Of a stretch of DNA of 64,000 bases, positions 46,021 to 57,187 are shown one piece after another (position 1 is the first letter of the stretch; every line of letters starts with the position of its first letter). The stretch comes from Oceanobacillus manasiensis (GTDB taxonomy: Bacteria; Bacillota; Bacilli; Bacillales; Amphibacillaceae): positions 310,001 through 374,000 of the forward strand of contig NZ_CCDL010000002.1 of the NCBI RefSeq assembly GCF_000724085.1, read 5' to 3'. The translations under genes and the position numbers were made by a program. A model generated the notes under the pieces. The model made no database searches. It saw only the letters and a list, made by a program, of their open reading frames with translations, and was not told the origin of the DNA.

Positions 46021-46150
46021 ACAAAATTTGCATCACGTTACTAAAATGCCAATAAAAAACAAATCAAAAAAATGGTTTGAAAATACACAATTCATTATCT
46101 TTTAAAAACTCCATATGTAGGTGTTTACGTTACAAATTTCTCTTCTACCC

Positions 46151-46183
46151 AAAAAAAGATGGCTATTTCTCCATCTTTTTTTT
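46151..46183 (-). terminator. yqzF terminator
   Basis: AGATGG and CCATCT pair with long A and T runs on the two sides, overlapping the Lys-rich 3' end of yqzF. Confidence 0.75.
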
Positions 46184-46405
46184 ACGTTCTTTGGTTTTCT
46201 GTCTTTTACGATCTCTGTAAACAATAAAGCCTCCGATAAAAGCTAAACCGGAAATGAAAAAGAGAAGGCCAGCAACGAATTGCACAGCTGTATGTAAAAA
46301 AAACGGATAGAATTCAGAAAAAAGTGCGTCTCTCATCAGTTTAATACCAAAAGCAGTAATAATACCTGGAATGAAGAGAACAAGTATGGCTAGTGTTCTG
46401 CCCAT
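46163..46405 (-). CDS. yqzF: YqzF family membrane protein (DUF2627)
   Basis: The ~80-residue protein starts MGRTLAILVLFIPGIITAFGIKLMRDALF and has two transmembrane helices (about 4-22 and 38-60) and a Lys/Arg-rich tail. This is the DUF2627/YqzF pattern; function is unknown. ATG 46405 has AAGGGGAAA upstream, whereas the frame extending to 46519 has no site. It is divergent from bkdR, as in B. subtilis. Confidence 0.87.
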   Translation of the reverse strand: MGRTLAILVLFIPGIITAFGIKLMRDALFSEFYPFFLHTAVQFVAGLLFFISGLAFIGGFIVYRDRKRQKTKERKKKMEK

Positions 46406-46540
46406 TATGAATTTCCCCTTGAGTTTTCTATTATTCATATTATAGCAAAGAACGGGCTTAAAATGTAATATAATTAATTTGCCAAAGTATGCAGGATAGC
46501 GTATTATATAACTGTGCAAATTAATGCAAGGTGGGATGAA

Positions 46541-48604
46541 ATGAAGCGTGTACTTATCGTTGGGGCAGGTAAAGGCGGTAGTATTCTGTTAAACATACTA
46601 TATCAAGCTAAACAGATGGACATCGTAGCAGTAATTGATGTTAATAAAGAAGCTAAAGGATTAGAGCTCGCGAAAAAGTATGGTATTGAGATAGGTTATG
46701 ATTGGAAAAAATGGATTGATAAAGAAATAGATATTATTATAGAAGCAACAGGTAATGAACAGACCCTGGGTGAGATAGTGGAGAAGCGAAAAAGGACCAC
46801 GGTCGTCATCCCGGGAAGTGTCGCATACATAATTTCTGAGCTTTTTAACGAAAAAGAAGCCTTATTAGAACAGATAAAATTGCAAATGAACAATCAACAT
46901 CTTATATTAAATAACATTCGAGATGGAATGATTGTTGTTAATAATCAAGGTGTCGTTCAATTTTTAAATAAAAGTGCTGAACAAATTGTTGGATTACCCA
47001 AAAACCAAGTAGAAGGAAAATATATACAGTCTGTCATACCTAATACACGCTTACCAAAGATTCTTCGTAATAAGCGTAAAGAGGTCAATCAGAAGTTGAT
47101 TCTTGATAATGAAAAACAAATTATTACTACAAGAATTCCTGTTATCGACGCAGATCAAAATTTAATTGGTGCATTTGCTGTTTTTAAAGATATAACAGAG
47201 GTAGTAAACCTTGCAGAGGAAAATACTGATTTAAAAGAAATTAAAACAATGTTAGAGGCAATTATTCAGTCATCTGACGAAGCAATTAGTGTTGTGGACG
47301 AAAACGGAATTGGATTGATGATTAATCCAGCATATACCCGGATAACTGGATTGAAAGAAGCTGATATTATCGGAGAGCCAGCAACTGTTGATATTTCAGA
47401 AGGGGAAAGCATGCATCTAAAGGTGCTTCAAACCCGCCGAGCGGTCAGAGGTGTAAGAATGAAAGTTGGCCCAGGACGGAAGGATGTTTATGTAAACGTC
47501 GCACCAATTATTGTGGATGGAAAGATTAAGGGCAGTGTCGGTGTATTACATGATGTTTCAGAAATTCAATCACTAACTAGTGAGTTAAAACGGGCAAGAC
47601 AAATCATTCGTAATCTTGAAGCGAGATACACGTTTCGTGATATTCTTGGAAGCTCAGTTGAAATGAAACTGGCTTTAGAACAAGCAAAAGTAGGAGCAAA
47701 AACTCCTGCAACTGTATTGTTAAGAGGTGAGTCAGGTACAGGGAAGGAATTGTTTGCGCACGCTATTCATAATGAGAGTGATAGGAAGCATAATAAATTT
47801 ATCAGAGTAAATTGTGCGGCTATTGCAGAATCGATTTTGGAAAGTGAGTTATTTGGTTACGAAGAAGGTGCATTTTCAGGTGCAAAGCATGGTGGGAAAA
47901 AAGGATATTTTGAAGAGGCAAATAATGGGAGTATCTTTCTAGATGAAATAGGGGAACTATCGTTAAATATGCAGGCGAAATTGTTGCGTGTTTTGCAAGA
48001 ACAGGAGATTGTAAGGGTTGGTGGTACAGAACCTATTAACATAAACGTCCGGATCATTGCAGCCACTAATGTAAATCTCGAAAAAGCTATCATCCAAAAA
48101 TCTTTTCGAGAAGACCTGTATTATCGACTGAACCGTCTCCCTATTTACATCCCAAGCCTAAAGGATAGGTTAACAGACCTTCCAACACTTGTTCAGCATA
48201 TCATTTTCAAGATAAACGAGGATTACGGACGGAATGTTAAGTCAATCTCTGATCAAGCATTGAACAAATTAAAGAAATATCATTGGCCCGGAAATATTAG
48301 AGAATTAGATAACGTAATTGGACGTGCCATGATTTATATGGATATGTCCCAAGAGGTGATAGAAGCAGCTGATCTTCCTGAACTTCAGCTTGATCGGATA
48401 GAAACAGATTCCCGGAATTTTCGACCTAAGCAAGGGCAACCACTACAAGAGGCAACTGAAAAGTTTGAGCGAACGTATATTTATGAAACGTACAAGCAAA
48501 ACAATTTTAATAAAACAAAAACAGCAAAGGATTTGAAAATTTCCATTCGTAACCTTTATTACAAAATGGAGAAGTATAAGATTGAAAAAAATGACATGCA
48601 ATAA
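46541..48604 (+). CDS. bkdR: Sigma-54-dependent activator of branched-chain keto acid genes
   Basis: BkdR activates the bkd operon from a -24/-12 promoter together with sigma L. It has ~687 residues. An N-terminal Rossmann-like domain ([20 protein letters not shown]) is followed by PAS domains (about 125-230 and 245-345) and the AAA+ domain with [15 protein letters not shown], the sigma-54 contact loop EGAFSGA and [12 protein letters not shown] Fis-type helix-turn-helix ends it ([26 protein letters not shown]). ATG 46541 has AAGGTGGG at 7 bases. The Rossmann domain suggests sensing of a nucleotide or small ligand. Confidence 0.93.
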   Translation: MKRVLIVGAGKGGSILLNILYQAKQMDIVAVIDVNKEAKGLELAKKYGIEIGYDWKKWIDKEIDIIIEATGNEQTLGEIVEKRKRTTVVIPGSVAYIISELFNEKEALLEQIKLQMNNQHLILNNIRDGMIVVNNQGVVQFLNKSAEQIVGLPKNQVEGKYIQSVIPNTRLPKILRNKRKEVNQKLILDNEKQIITTRIPVIDADQNLIGAFAVFKDITEVVNLAEENTDLKEIKTMLEAIIQSSDEAISVVDENGIGLMINPAYTRITGLKEADIIGEPATVDISEGESMHLKVLQTRRAVRGVRMKVGPGRKDVYVNVAPIIVDGKIKGSVGVLHDVSEIQSLTSELKRARQIIRNLEARYTFRDILGSSVEMKLALEQAKVGAKTPATVLLRGESGTGKELFAHAIHNESDRKHNKFIRVNCAAIAESILESELFGYEEGAFSGAKHGGKKGYFEEANNGSIFLDEIGELSLNMQAKLLRVLQEQEIVRVGGTEPININVRIIAATNVNLEKAIIQKSFREDLYYRLNRLPIYIPSLKDRLTDLPTLVQHIIFKINEDYGRNVKSISDQALNKLKKYHWPGNIRELDNVIGRAMIYMDMSQEVIEAADLPELQLDRIETDSRNFRPKQGQPLQEATEKFERTYIYETYKQNNFNKTKTAKDLKISIRNLYYKMEKYKIEKNDMQ

Positions 48605-48671
48605 CTTGCATATTTGCATACTTTCGTATAATCTGAATGCTGTTTTTACGGGCTAATGACGTTTAACAAAG

Positions 48672-48688
48672 TTGGCATGAAATTTGCT
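48672..48688 (+). promoter_or_regulatory. Sigma-54 (SigL) promoter of the ptb-bkd operon
   Basis: TTGGCATGAAATTTGCT contains GG (48674-48675) and GC (48686-48687) exactly ten bases apart, the required -24/-12 geometry. It lies 32 bp upstream of ptb and directly downstream of its activator gene bkdR. Confidence 0.88.
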
Positions 48689-48719
48689 ACATATATAATG
48701 GGCAGACAGGAGGTCAATC

Positions 48720-49631
48720 ATGGACACTTTAGAAAACTTAAAGTCGACTATTCTTAGTAATGAAGACAGAAAAACCGTATCTGTTGCAAATGCTGCAGAT
48801 AGAGAAGTATTGCAAGCTGTACGTGATGCAATCGAACATGGGTTATGCTCCTTTATCCTTTTTGGTGCATCGGAGAATATAAAACAGGCAGCGGAAGAGA
48901 TTGGTCTTAATTTAGAAAACGAATATGTAAAAATAAAAAATACTTCCACACCGGAGGATGCAGCTTTGGCTGCAGTCAAGGCTGTCTCTCAAAAAGAAGC
49001 GGATGTTTTAATGAAAGGGAATATCGCTACAAAAACATTATTAAAAGCAGTTTTAAACAAGGACTTTGGCCTTCGGACTGGAAACATCTTATCACATGTG
49101 GCGCTTTTTGAGGTGCCTGGACGAGATCGTTTAGTATTTTTAACAGATCCTGCGATGAATATTGCACCCAATCTGAAAGAGAAAACCGAAATTGTCAACA
49201 ATGCTGTAGCAGTAGCAAGAGGCATTGGGGTGAAGGTTCCAAAGGTTGCTGTATTAGCTCCAGTTGAAACGGTAAACGAAGCAATGCAATCAACCATTGA
49301 TGCAGCATTACTTACTCAAATGCAAAAACGCGGACAAATAAAGAATTGTATCGTGGATGGCCCATTAGCATTTGATAACGCCGTATCAGTTGAAGCCGCG
49401 GAACACAAGGGTATTGAGTCAGATGTTGCAGGGAATCCAGATATTTTGTTAGTACCGACGATTGATGTAGGTAATACGCTTTACAAATCATTTATCTATT
49501 TTGCCGGTGCGAAAGTAGCAGCGATTGTCAGTGGTGCAAAAGCACCTATTGTTTTACCATCAAGGTCTGATAATGCAGAGAGTAAGTTATATTCCCTGTC
49601 TTTAGCTTTAGCTACTTTAACTACTTTTTAG
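48720..49631 (+). CDS. ptb: Phosphate butyryltransferase
   Basis: Ptb converts branched-chain acyl-CoA or butyryl-CoA to acyl-phosphate and CoA. The 303 residues include the family blocks DVLMKGNIATKTLLKAVLNKDFGLRTG, LSHVALFEVPGRDRLVFLTDPAMNIAP and PDILLVPTIDVGNTLYKSFIYFAGAKVAAIV. ACAGGAGGTC precedes the ATG. It is the first gene of a seven-gene operon and works with Buk to conserve energy as ATP. Confidence 0.94.
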   Translation: MDTLENLKSTILSNEDRKTVSVANAADREVLQAVRDAIEHGLCSFILFGASENIKQAAEEIGLNLENEYVKIKNTSTPEDAALAAVKAVSQKEADVLMKGNIATKTLLKAVLNKDFGLRTGNILSHVALFEVPGRDRLVFLTDPAMNIAPNLKEKTEIVNNAVAVARGIGVKVPKVAVLAPVETVNEAMQSTIDAALLTQMQKRGQIKNCIVDGPLAFDNAVSVEAAEHKGIESDVAGNPDILLVPTIDVGNTLYKSFIYFAGAKVAAIVSGAKAPIVLPSRSDNAESKLYSLSLALATLTTF

Positions 49632-49643
49632 GAGGAATAAATT

Positions 49644-50738
49644 ATGGAAATCTTTACTTACATGGAAAAATATGATTACGAACAACTTGTTTTTTGTCAG
49701 GATAAAAGCTCTGGATTAAAGGCAATTATTGCCATACATGACACAACCTTGGGCCCCGCACTTGGAGGAACGAGAATGTGGACCTACAAATCAGAATCTG
49801 AAGCAATTGAAGACGCGCTTCGCCTTGCAAAAGGCATGACATATAAAAATGCCGCTGCTGGATTAAATCTTGGAGGCGGAAAGACAGTTATTATTGGAGA
49901 TCCAAAAAAAGATAAAAATCCAGAGATGTTCCGCGCATTTGGAAGATATATTCAAGGATTAAACGGACGCTATATTACGGCAGAGGATGTTGGTACAACG
50001 GTTCATGATATGGATCTAATCCATTTGGAGACAGATTTTGTTACGGGTATCTCACCTGAATCTGGTTCATCTGGTAACCCTTCACCTGTTACAGCATATG
50101 GCGTATATAAAGGAATGAAAGCTTCAGCTATGGAAGCCTATGGAAGTGACTCATTAGAAGGTAAAACAGTTGCTATCCAGGGAGTCGGGAATGTAGCCTA
50201 TGCGCTCTGTGAATTTCTTCATGAAGAAGGCGCTAAGCTTATCGTGGCGGATATTAATAAACAATCTGTTGAGAGAGCTGTTGAGGCATTTGGCGCGACT
50301 GCAGTAGATCCTGAGGATATTTATGATGTAGAGTGTGATATTTATGCACCATGTGCATTAGGAGCAACAGTTAATGATGATACGATTAGCCGCATAAAAG
50401 CTAAGGTTATTGCTGGTTCAGCAAATAATCAGCTCAAATCTTCTAAACACGGTGACATAATTCATGAAAAAGGCATCGTCTATGCACCAGACTATGTGAT
50501 AAATTCTGGTGGTGTTATTAATGTTGCAGATGAACTTGTTGGCTATAACCAAGAGCGAGCAATGAAGAAAGTTGAAACAATTTACGATAGTTTAACAAGG
50601 GTATATGAAATTTCTAGAAGAGATAATATTCCAACATATGTCGCTGCTGATCGTATGGCGGAAGAACGTATAGAAGCAAAAAGAAATTCAAGAAGTCAGT
50701 TTTTATTAAATGACCATCATATCCTAAGCAGAAGGTAA
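49644..50738 (+). CDS. bcd: Leucine (branched-chain amino acid) dehydrogenase
   Basis: This NAD-dependent enzyme deaminates Leu, Ile and Val to keto acids. The 364 residues have the catalytic lysine region [24 protein letters not shown], a [10 protein letters not shown] substrate loop and the NAD site [26 protein letters not shown] lies upstream of the ATG. It provides the substrates for the downstream keto acid dehydrogenase complex. Confidence 0.95.
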   Translation: MEIFTYMEKYDYEQLVFCQDKSSGLKAIIAIHDTTLGPALGGTRMWTYKSESEAIEDALRLAKGMTYKNAAAGLNLGGGKTVIIGDPKKDKNPEMFRAFGRYIQGLNGRYITAEDVGTTVHDMDLIHLETDFVTGISPESGSSGNPSPVTAYGVYKGMKASAMEAYGSDSLEGKTVAIQGVGNVAYALCEFLHEEGAKLIVADINKQSVERAVEAFGATAVDPEDIYDVECDIYAPCALGATVNDDTISRIKAKVIAGSANNQLKSSKHGDIIHEKGIVYAPDYVINSGGVINVADELVGYNQERAMKKVETIYDSLTRVYEISRRDNIPTYVAADRMAEERIEAKRNSRSQFLLNDHHILSRR

Positions 50739-50764
50739 TTATGTGTGCAATGGAGGTTAATACT

Positions 50765-51883
50765 TTGCAATCAACTTATAGAAATTTAGTCATTAATCCT
50801 GGCTCTACTTCTACTAAAATTGGTGTTTTCGATAATGACATTTGTGTTTTCGAGAAATCGATTCGTCATAGTGGGGAGGATCTTAGTCAATATCCGAACA
50901 TAATGGATCAATATGATTTTAGAAAAAACGTCATCCTCGAGCAATTAGAATACGAAGGCATTAATATTTCTAAATTGAGCGCTGTATGTGGCAGAGGTGG
51001 TTTGTTACAGCCTATTGAAGGTGGAACATATGAAGTGAATGATATTATGCTACATGACCTGCAAACTGGTTATAATGGCGAACATGCTTCAAACCTTGGA
51101 GGAATTATTGCCAATGAAATTGCTAGTGGATTGAACATTCCTGCATTTATTGTTGACCCAGTGGTAGTAGATGAACTTGCTGACATCGCCCGCTATTCGG
51201 GCGTACCAGAAATACCAAGGAAAAGTATTTTCCATGCTTTAAACCAAAAAGCTGTTGCAAGAAAAGCTGCTCATGATGCAGAGAAAGCATATGAAGAGAT
51301 GAGCTTGATCGTCACGCATATGGGCGGTGGTATTACCATAGGGGCTCATAAAGGTGGCAAAGTAATAGATGTAAACAACGGACTACATGGGGATGGCCCG
51401 TTCTCTCCGGAACGAGCGGGAACGGTTCCAGCAGGGGATCTCGTTTCACTATGCTTCTCTGGTGAATATTACGTTGATGAAATTATGAAAAAAATAGTAG
51501 GGCAAGGTGGCTTGATGGCATACCTTGAAACAAATGATGCAGTAGAGGTAGAAAAGCGAATTGAAGCTGGAGATACATACGCAGAAGAGGTGTATGAGGC
51601 GATGGCTTATCAAATTGCAAAGGAAATAGGTTCAATGGCTTCCGTACTTCAAGGCAGAGTGGATCTCATCGTCCTTACAGGCGGGTTGGCCTATGGCAAA
51701 ACCTTTACCGAGATGATTATGAAACGGGTAAAGTGGATTGCTGATACGGTCGTATACCCCGGTGAGAATGAACTAGAGGCACTTAATGAAGGTGTTCTTC
51801 GTATACTCCGGGGGCAAGAAGAACCGAAAGTTTATCCTAATGATGACAAAGAGGAGCGATTCTTGTATGGCAAAAGAATATGA
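50765..51883 (+). CDS. buk: Butyrate kinase
   Basis: Buk makes ATP from acyl-phosphate. The ~372 residues start at TTG 50765, giving [24 protein letters not shown] with GGAGG 8 bases upstream; the ATG at 50741 lacks a site. The acetokinase-family motifs [34 protein letters not shown] and [16 protein letters not shown] are present. It overlaps lpdV by 17 bp. Confidence 0.94.
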   Translation: MQSTYRNLVINPGSTSTKIGVFDNDICVFEKSIRHSGEDLSQYPNIMDQYDFRKNVILEQLEYEGINISKLSAVCGRGGLLQPIEGGTYEVNDIMLHDLQTGYNGEHASNLGGIIANEIASGLNIPAFIVDPVVVDELADIARYSGVPEIPRKSIFHALNQKAVARKAAHDAEKAYEEMSLIVTHMGGGITIGAHKGGKVIDVNNGLHGDGPFSPERAGTVPAGDLVSLCFSGEYYVDEIMKKIVGQGGLMAYLETNDAVEVEKRIEAGDTYAEEVYEAMAYQIAKEIGSMASVLQGRVDLIVLTGGLAYGKTFTEMIMKRVKWIADTVVYPGENELEALNEGVLRILRGQEEPKVYPNDDKEERFLYGKRI

Positions 51884-53288
51884 TTTGGTCATTCTAGGTG
51901 GAGGGACTGGCGGTTATGTAGCTGCTATACGTGCCTCCCAACTTGGAATGCAAGTAGCTATAGTTGAAAAAGGAGAATTGGGTGGAACATGCTTACATAG
52001 AGGCTGTATTCCATCAAAAGCTCTTTTGAGAAGTGCAGAGGTATTTAGACAGACAAAAGAAGCTGCCGAGTATGGTGTTGAAACGAAGGATCCAAGTTTA
52101 AACTTTAATAAGGTCCAGGAGCGAAAGAATAAAATCGTGGATACATTGCATAAAGGTGTACAGGGACTAATGAAAAAAGGGAAAATAGATGTGTTCCAAG
52201 GATATGGCCGTATATTAGGTCCAAGTATTTTTTCTCCCATGCCTGGTACCATTTCCATTGAATATGCAAATGGAGATGAAAATACCATGATCGTCCCTAA
52301 AAATGTTCTCATCGCAACTGGTTCTAAACCTAAATCACTTCCGGGATTAGAGATGGATGGGAAGTTAATTATGAGCTCAGACGATGCTTTGAAAATGGAA
52401 ACTCTTCCTGCGTCCATTCTCATTGTAGGAGGCGGCGTCATTGGAGTAGAATGGGCTTCTATGTTAACAGACTTTGGTGTAGATGTAACCGTTTTGGAAT
52501 ATGCAGAGCAAATTTTGCCAACAGAAGACAAGGCGATTGCCTTAGAGGTTGAAAAGCAATTGAAAAAAAGAGGCGTTACATTTGTTAAAGGAGCAAAGGT
52601 TCTTCCTGACAGTCTAGAAACTGGTGACAACATAACCATTTCTGCTGAAAAAGGTGAAGCGGTGGAATCCTACACTGCTGAAAAAATGCTTGTGTCAGTT
52701 GGTCGTGAAGCAAACACTACAAATATCGGAATAGAAAACACAGATATAGCAGTAGAAAAGGGTTTTATTAAAACAAATGCATTTTACCAAACAAAAGAGT
52801 CTCATATATATGCTATTGGTGATGTAATTGGTGGCATGCAACTAGCTCATGTTGCATCACATGAAGGGATAGTTGCTGTTGAGCATATGGCTGATGAAAA
52901 CCCTCTTGCGTTAGAATATGATAATATTCCTTCTTGCATCTATTCAAGCCCTGAGGCGGCAAGTGTAGGTCTAAGCGAGAAACAGGCTACTGAAAAAGGG
53001 TATGAAGTAAAGGTTGGAAAGTTTCCTTTTAAAGCAATTGGTAAAGCTTTAGTTCACGGGGAATCAGAAGGCTTTGTCAAAATAGTCGCAGACAAGAAAA
53101 CCGAAGACTTGCTTGGTATTCATATGGTTGGTCCGCATGTAACAGATCTTATCTCAGAAGCTGGACTTGCAAAAGTGTTGGATGCTACACCTTGGGAGCT
53201 TGGTCATACAGTTCATCCACACCCTACATTGTCAGAGATCGTAGGTGAAGCTGCTTTAGCAGTAGAAGGAAAGCAGATACATGGGTAA
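51867..53288 (+). CDS. lpdV: Dihydrolipoamide dehydrogenase, E3 of branched-chain keto acid complex
   Basis: E3 reoxidises dihydrolipoyl groups with NAD. The 473 residues start at ATG 51867 ([23 protein letters not shown]), with AGAGGAGCG upstream. The redox disulfide lies in [17 protein letters not shown]. Further features are the NAD site [17 protein letters not shown], the AIGDVIGG flavin motif and the C-terminal His-Glu pair in [17 protein letters not shown]. The frame extends to 51786 inside buk without a start site. Confidence 0.95.
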   Translation: MAKEYDLVILGGGTGGYVAAIRASQLGMQVAIVEKGELGGTCLHRGCIPSKALLRSAEVFRQTKEAAEYGVETKDPSLNFNKVQERKNKIVDTLHKGVQGLMKKGKIDVFQGYGRILGPSIFSPMPGTISIEYANGDENTMIVPKNVLIATGSKPKSLPGLEMDGKLIMSSDDALKMETLPASILIVGGGVIGVEWASMLTDFGVDVTVLEYAEQILPTEDKAIALEVEKQLKKRGVTFVKGAKVLPDSLETGDNITISAEKGEAVESYTAEKMLVSVGREANTTNIGIENTDIAVEKGFIKTNAFYQTKESHIYAIGDVIGGMQLAHVASHEGIVAVEHMADENPLALEYDNIPSCIYSSPEAASVGLSEKQATEKGYEVKVGKFPFKAIGKALVHGESEGFVKIVADKKTEDLLGIHMVGPHVTDLISEAGLAKVLDATPWELGHTVHPHPTLSEIVGEAALAVEGKQIHG

Positions 53289-53321
53289 AAGATAGTTTAA
53301 ATGAAAAAGGAGGCTATTAAA

Positions 53322-54314
53322 TTGGGAAAAGAACGTCATGAAGCGTTAGGATTGACTGATGATCAAGTTATTGAAATGTTTAGAACCATGCTGCTTGCCA
53401 GAAAATTGGATGAGCGCATGTGGCTTTTAAACCGTGCCGGTAAAATTCCGTTTGTTATTTCATGTCAAGGACAGGAGGCAGCACAGGTAGGGGCTTCCTT
53501 TGCTCTAGACCGGGAAAAAGATTACACTGCACCTTATTATCGAGATATGGGTGTCGTTCTGGCATTCGGTATGACTGCGAAAGAATTGATGCTATCAGGT
53601 TTTGCAAAAGCAGAAGACCCTAACTCAGGCGGAAGGCAAATGCCTGGACATTTTGGGCAGAAAAAGAACAGGATTTTAAGTGGTTCATCCCCTGTAACTA
53701 CCCAATTACCACATGCAGTCGGTGTGGCCCTTGCTGGTAAAATGGAGAAAAAGGACTTTGTTTCCTTTGTAACACTTGGCGAAGGGTCATCTAACCAGGG
53801 AGATTTCCATGAAGGATTAAACTTTGCAGGGGTACATAAACTCCCTGTTATTACAATGGTAGAAAACAATAAATATGCCATATCTGTTCCGATAGAAAAA
53901 CAAATTGCGAGCAAAAACGTTTCTGACCGTGCGATTGGTTATGGGATGCCTGGAGTAACGGTTGACGGAAATGACCCGTTAGCTGTATATGAAGCTGTGA
54001 AAGAAGCAAGAGAAAGGGCGATCAATGGAGATGGCCCGACACTTATTGAAGCAGTTTCATACAGACTAACTGCACATTCAAGTGATGATGATGATCGACA
54101 GTATCGGGAAAGTGATGAAGTAGATGAAGCAAGGAAAAAAGATTCTATTATCACATTTGCTGCTTACTTAAAGGAAAATGGTGTGTTAAGTGATGAAGCG
54201 GAAAAAGAAATGATAGACGAAATTAACTCCATTGTTAATGAAGCAACTGACTATGCTGAGAACGCAGCATACGCTGAAGCGGAACATGCTTTAAAATATG
54301 TTTATGAAGAGTAG
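53322..54314 (+). CDS. bkdAA: Branched-chain keto acid dehydrogenase E1 alpha
   Basis: The alpha subunit of the thiamine-diphosphate decarboxylase has ~330 residues starting at TTG 53322 (LGKERHEALGLTDDQVIEMF), with AAAGGAGG 8 bases upstream; ATG 53301 lies before that site. The ThDP motif is VTLGEGSSNQGDFHEGLNFAGVHKLPVITMVENN. The phosphate loop YRLTAHSSDDDDRQYR also matches the family. Confidence 0.95.
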   Translation: MGKERHEALGLTDDQVIEMFRTMLLARKLDERMWLLNRAGKIPFVISCQGQEAAQVGASFALDREKDYTAPYYRDMGVVLAFGMTAKELMLSGFAKAEDPNSGGRQMPGHFGQKKNRILSGSSPVTTQLPHAVGVALAGKMEKKDFVSFVTLGEGSSNQGDFHEGLNFAGVHKLPVITMVENNKYAISVPIEKQIASKNVSDRAIGYGMPGVTVDGNDPLAVYEAVKEARERAINGDGPTLIEAVSYRLTAHSSDDDDRQYRESDEVDEARKKDSIITFAAYLKENGVLSDEAEKEMIDEINSIVNEATDYAENAAYAEAEHALKYVYEE

Positions 54315-54329
54315 GGAGGGAATAGAAAA

Positions 54330-55313
54330 ATGCCAGTAATGTCTTACATTCAAGCAGTTACAACTGCATTAAAAGAAGAAATGCAACGAGATGAAAAAGT
54401 TTTTGTTTTGGGGGAAGATGTCGGTAAAAAAGGCGGCGTATTCCGAGCAACAGATGGTCTTTATGATGAGTTTGGAGAAGCGCGCGTTCTTGATACGCCG
54501 CTTGCTGAGTCAGCTATAGCGGGTGTAGGTATTGGTGCAGCAATGTACGGAATGCGTCCTGTTGCAGAAATGCAATTCGCTGACTTTATTATGCCTGCAG
54601 TCAACCAAATTATTTCAGAAGCTGCAAAAATGCGCTACCGGTCTAATAATGACTGGAATGTGCCTATGACTATTCGCGCGCCATATGGTGGAGGAGTTCA
54701 TGGAGCACTTTATCATTCCCAATCTATTGAAGCGGTTTTTGCTAATCAACCTGGGTTAAAGATTGTCATGCCATCCACCCCTTATGATGTGAAAGGATTG
54801 TTAAAAGCAGCTATTAGGGACAATGATCCCGTCCTTTTCTTAGAGCATAAAAGAGCTTACCGTTTACTTAAAGGCGAAGTTCCAGAAGATGACTATGTAC
54901 TCCCAATCGGCAAAGCAGATGTGAAGCGAGAGGGTTCTGATATTACAGTTATTACGTATGGTTTATGTGTCCATTTTGCTCTACAAGCTGCTGAAAAGCT
55001 GGCAGAAGAAGGAATTGACGCTCATATTCTAGATTTGCGAACCGTGTATCCATTAGATAAAGAATCAATCATAGAGGCGGCTCAAAAAACGGGTAAAGTA
55101 CTTCTTGTAACCGAAGACAATAAAGAAGGAAGTATTATTGGGGAAGTTGCAGCAATTGTCGCAGAAAATTGCTTATTCGATCTCGATGCGCCAATTAAGC
55201 GCCTTGCTGGCCCAGATGTCCCATCCATGCCATACGCACCGACAATGGAGAAATTTTTTATGATGAACCCGGATAAAGTAGAAAAAGCGATGCGAGAACT
55301 TGCGGAATTTTAA
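54330..55313 (+). CDS. bkdAB: Branched-chain keto acid dehydrogenase E1 beta
   Basis: The 327-residue beta subunit pairs with BkdAA. Visible blocks are VFVLGEDVGKKGGVFRATDGL, DTPLAESAIAGVGIGAAMYGMRPVAEMQFADF, PYGGGVHGALYHSQSIEA and the C-terminal VTEDNKEGSIIGEVAA. AGGGAGGGAA precedes the ATG. Confidence 0.96.
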   Translation: MPVMSYIQAVTTALKEEMQRDEKVFVLGEDVGKKGGVFRATDGLYDEFGEARVLDTPLAESAIAGVGIGAAMYGMRPVAEMQFADFIMPAVNQIISEAAKMRYRSNNDWNVPMTIRAPYGGGVHGALYHSQSIEAVFANQPGLKIVMPSTPYDVKGLLKAAIRDNDPVLFLEHKRAYRLLKGEVPEDDYVLPIGKADVKREGSDITVITYGLCVHFALQAAEKLAEEGIDAHILDLRTVYPLDKESIIEAAQKTGKVLLVTEDNKEGSIIGEVAAIVAENCLFDLDAPIKRLAGPDVPSMPYAPTMEKFFMMNPDKVEKAMRELAEF

Positions 55314-55333
55314 ACTTGAAGGAGGATTGAATA

Positions 55334-56605
55334 ATGGCTTCAGAAAAAATTAACATGCCTCAATTAGGGGAAAGTGTAACAGAAGGAACTATCAGTTCAT
55401 GGCTAGTTCAAGTAGGCGACAAAGTAAATAAATATGACCCAATTGCAGAGGTACTTACAGATAAAGTGAATGCCGAAGTACCTTCTTCCTTTACTGGTAC
55501 GATAAAGGAGCTTGTTGCAGAAGAAGGCCAAACCATAGCTGTCGGTGAACTAATGTGCTACATCGATACAGAAGACGGTGAAGGCGATACACAACCTACG
55601 AATAAAGAAACGGATGAGGCTCCAAAAGAAACTACAGAGCAACCGAATCAAGATCAATCCATGAAAAAACGTTATTCCCCTGCAGTGCTCCGCCTAGCAC
55701 AAGAGAATGATATTGATCTTGACCAAGTTACTGGTTCTGGTCAAAAAGGTAGAATAACGCGGAAAGACATTGAAAACTACTTATCAAATGGAAAACCAAA
55801 AACTACAAGCAGTAATCAAGAAGTGTCTTCTAAGCCTTCTCAAGCTCAGTCAGAAACAGTTGTAGAAAAAGCTACTTCCTCCGCATCTGTTTCAGATGTG
55901 CAACAAGGAGATATTGAAATCCCTGTAACAGGGGTTCGTAAGGCAATTGCTCAAAATATGGTTCGGTCAAAACAGGAAATCCCACATGCTTGGATGACAG
56001 TAGAAGTGGATGTAACAGACCTAGTCACCTATCGAAGCAAAATTAAAGATGAATTTAAGCAGAAAGAAGGGTTCAGTCTTACATTTTTTGCTTTCTTTGT
56101 AAAAGCAGTAGCACAAGCATTGAAAGAATATCCACAGCTAAACAGTATGTGGGCTGGAGATAAAATTATTCAGAAAAAGGCAATTAACCTCTCGATAGCT
56201 GTTGCAAAAGATCAAGAATTATTTGTTCCAGTTATAAAAAATGCTGACGAAAAAAGCATTAAAGGAATTGCTAAAGATATTTCGGAACTTGCAGGTAAAG
56301 CGAGAAAAGGTAAATTAACAGGGGACGACATGAAAGGTGGTACATTTACGGTCAATAATACCGGTTCTTTTGGCTCAATTAGTTCAATGGGTGTCATTAA
56401 CCATCCACAGGCCGCCATTTTACAAGTAGAATCGATCGTAAAGCGCCCAGTTATTGTCGACAATATGTTTGCAGCTAGAGATATGGTTAATCTATCTTTA
56501 TCCCTTGACCATAGAGTATTAGATGGATTAGTTTGTGGACATTTCCTATCATATTTGAAAAAAGCCTTAGAAAATATGAATGAAAATACGATGAGTATTT
56601 ACTAA
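55334..56605 (+). CDS. bkdB: Branched-chain keto acid dehydrogenase E2 (lipoamide acyltransferase)
   Basis: E2 carries the acyl group on lipoate and transfers it to CoA. The 423 residues consist of one lipoyl domain (lysine in EVLTDKVNAEVPS), a flexible linker, an E3-binding domain (RYSPAVLRLAQENDIDLDQVTGSGQKGRITRKDI), a second linker and the catalytic domain with LDHRVLDGLVCGHFL. GGAGGA precedes the ATG. Products feed branched fatty acid synthesis and the Ptb/Buk route. Confidence 0.96.
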   Translation: MASEKINMPQLGESVTEGTISSWLVQVGDKVNKYDPIAEVLTDKVNAEVPSSFTGTIKELVAEEGQTIAVGELMCYIDTEDGEGDTQPTNKETDEAPKETTEQPNQDQSMKKRYSPAVLRLAQENDIDLDQVTGSGQKGRITRKDIENYLSNGKPKTTSSNQEVSSKPSQAQSETVVEKATSSASVSDVQQGDIEIPVTGVRKAIAQNMVRSKQEIPHAWMTVEVDVTDLVTYRSKIKDEFKQKEGFSLTFFAFFVKAVAQALKEYPQLNSMWAGDKIIQKKAINLSIAVAKDQELFVPVIKNADEKSIKGIAKDISELAGKARKGKLTGDDMKGGTFTVNNTGSFGSISSMGVINHPQAAILQVESIVKRPVIVDNMFAARDMVNLSLSLDHRVLDGLVCGHFLSYLKKALENMNENTMSIY

Positions 56606-56718
56606 ACAAGATACCATTATATCTTAAACGTGTTAATAAATTGATAATTCAACTGAAACTTGGTATGCTGATTACAAGATTTGATAGAATTAATTTTACG
56701 TAAGGGGTTTGATGTCGT

Positions 56719-57150
56719 ATGGATTTCAACATTTTTATGAATGATGTCGTCAATGCAGCACGTGAAGATATAACAGAAGCAGGATACGAAGAGCTGAAAA
56801 CACCAGAAGATGTAGACCAAGCAATTGCCCGTAAAGGGACTACACTAGTTATGGTGAATTCGGTTTGTGGGTGTGCCGGTGGAGTAGCCCGACCAGCAGC
56901 AGCTAATTCAGTTCATTATGACAAACGACCAGACCATTTAGTTACCGTTTTTGCTGGTCAAGACAAAGAAGCTACAGAAAAAGCTCGCAGCTATTTTGAA
57001 GGCTATCCTCCTTCTTCACCTTCCTTTGCATTCTTGAAGGACGGAGAGATCGTAACCATGTTGGAAAGACATGATATAGAGGGACATAGCGCGATGGATG
57101 TCGTTGGCAGATTGCAATCCATATTCGAAGAACACTGTGAAGAAATCTAA
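56719..57150 (+). CDS. brxB: Bacilliredoxin, BrxA/BrxB family (YqiW)
   Basis: The 143-residue thioredoxin-like protein removes bacillithiol from mixed disulfides on proteins. The active site is [15 protein letters not shown] (CGC), and the [19 protein letters not shown] block holds the cis-proline. The C-terminal CEEI tail fits BrxB. TAAGGGGTTTG lies upstream. Position after bkdB corresponds to yqiW of B. subtilis, though the paralogue BrxA is very similar. Confidence 0.92.
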   Translation: MDFNIFMNDVVNAAREDITEAGYEELKTPEDVDQAIARKGTTLVMVNSVCGCAGGVARPAAANSVHYDKRPDHLVTVFAGQDKEATEKARSYFEGYPPSSPSFAFLKDGEIVTMLERHDIEGHSAMDVVGRLQSIFEEHCEEI

Positions 57151-57187
57151 CGCAGACTTTGCTTAATATTCAAGTAAGGCTGCACAT

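Noticed and set aside
51914-52639. 241-codon open frame on the minus strand
   Set aside because: It is fully opposite lpdV, has no ribosome site and its translation is low-complexity Ser/Pro/Thr with no family resemblance; it is a shadow of the strong lpdV codon pattern.
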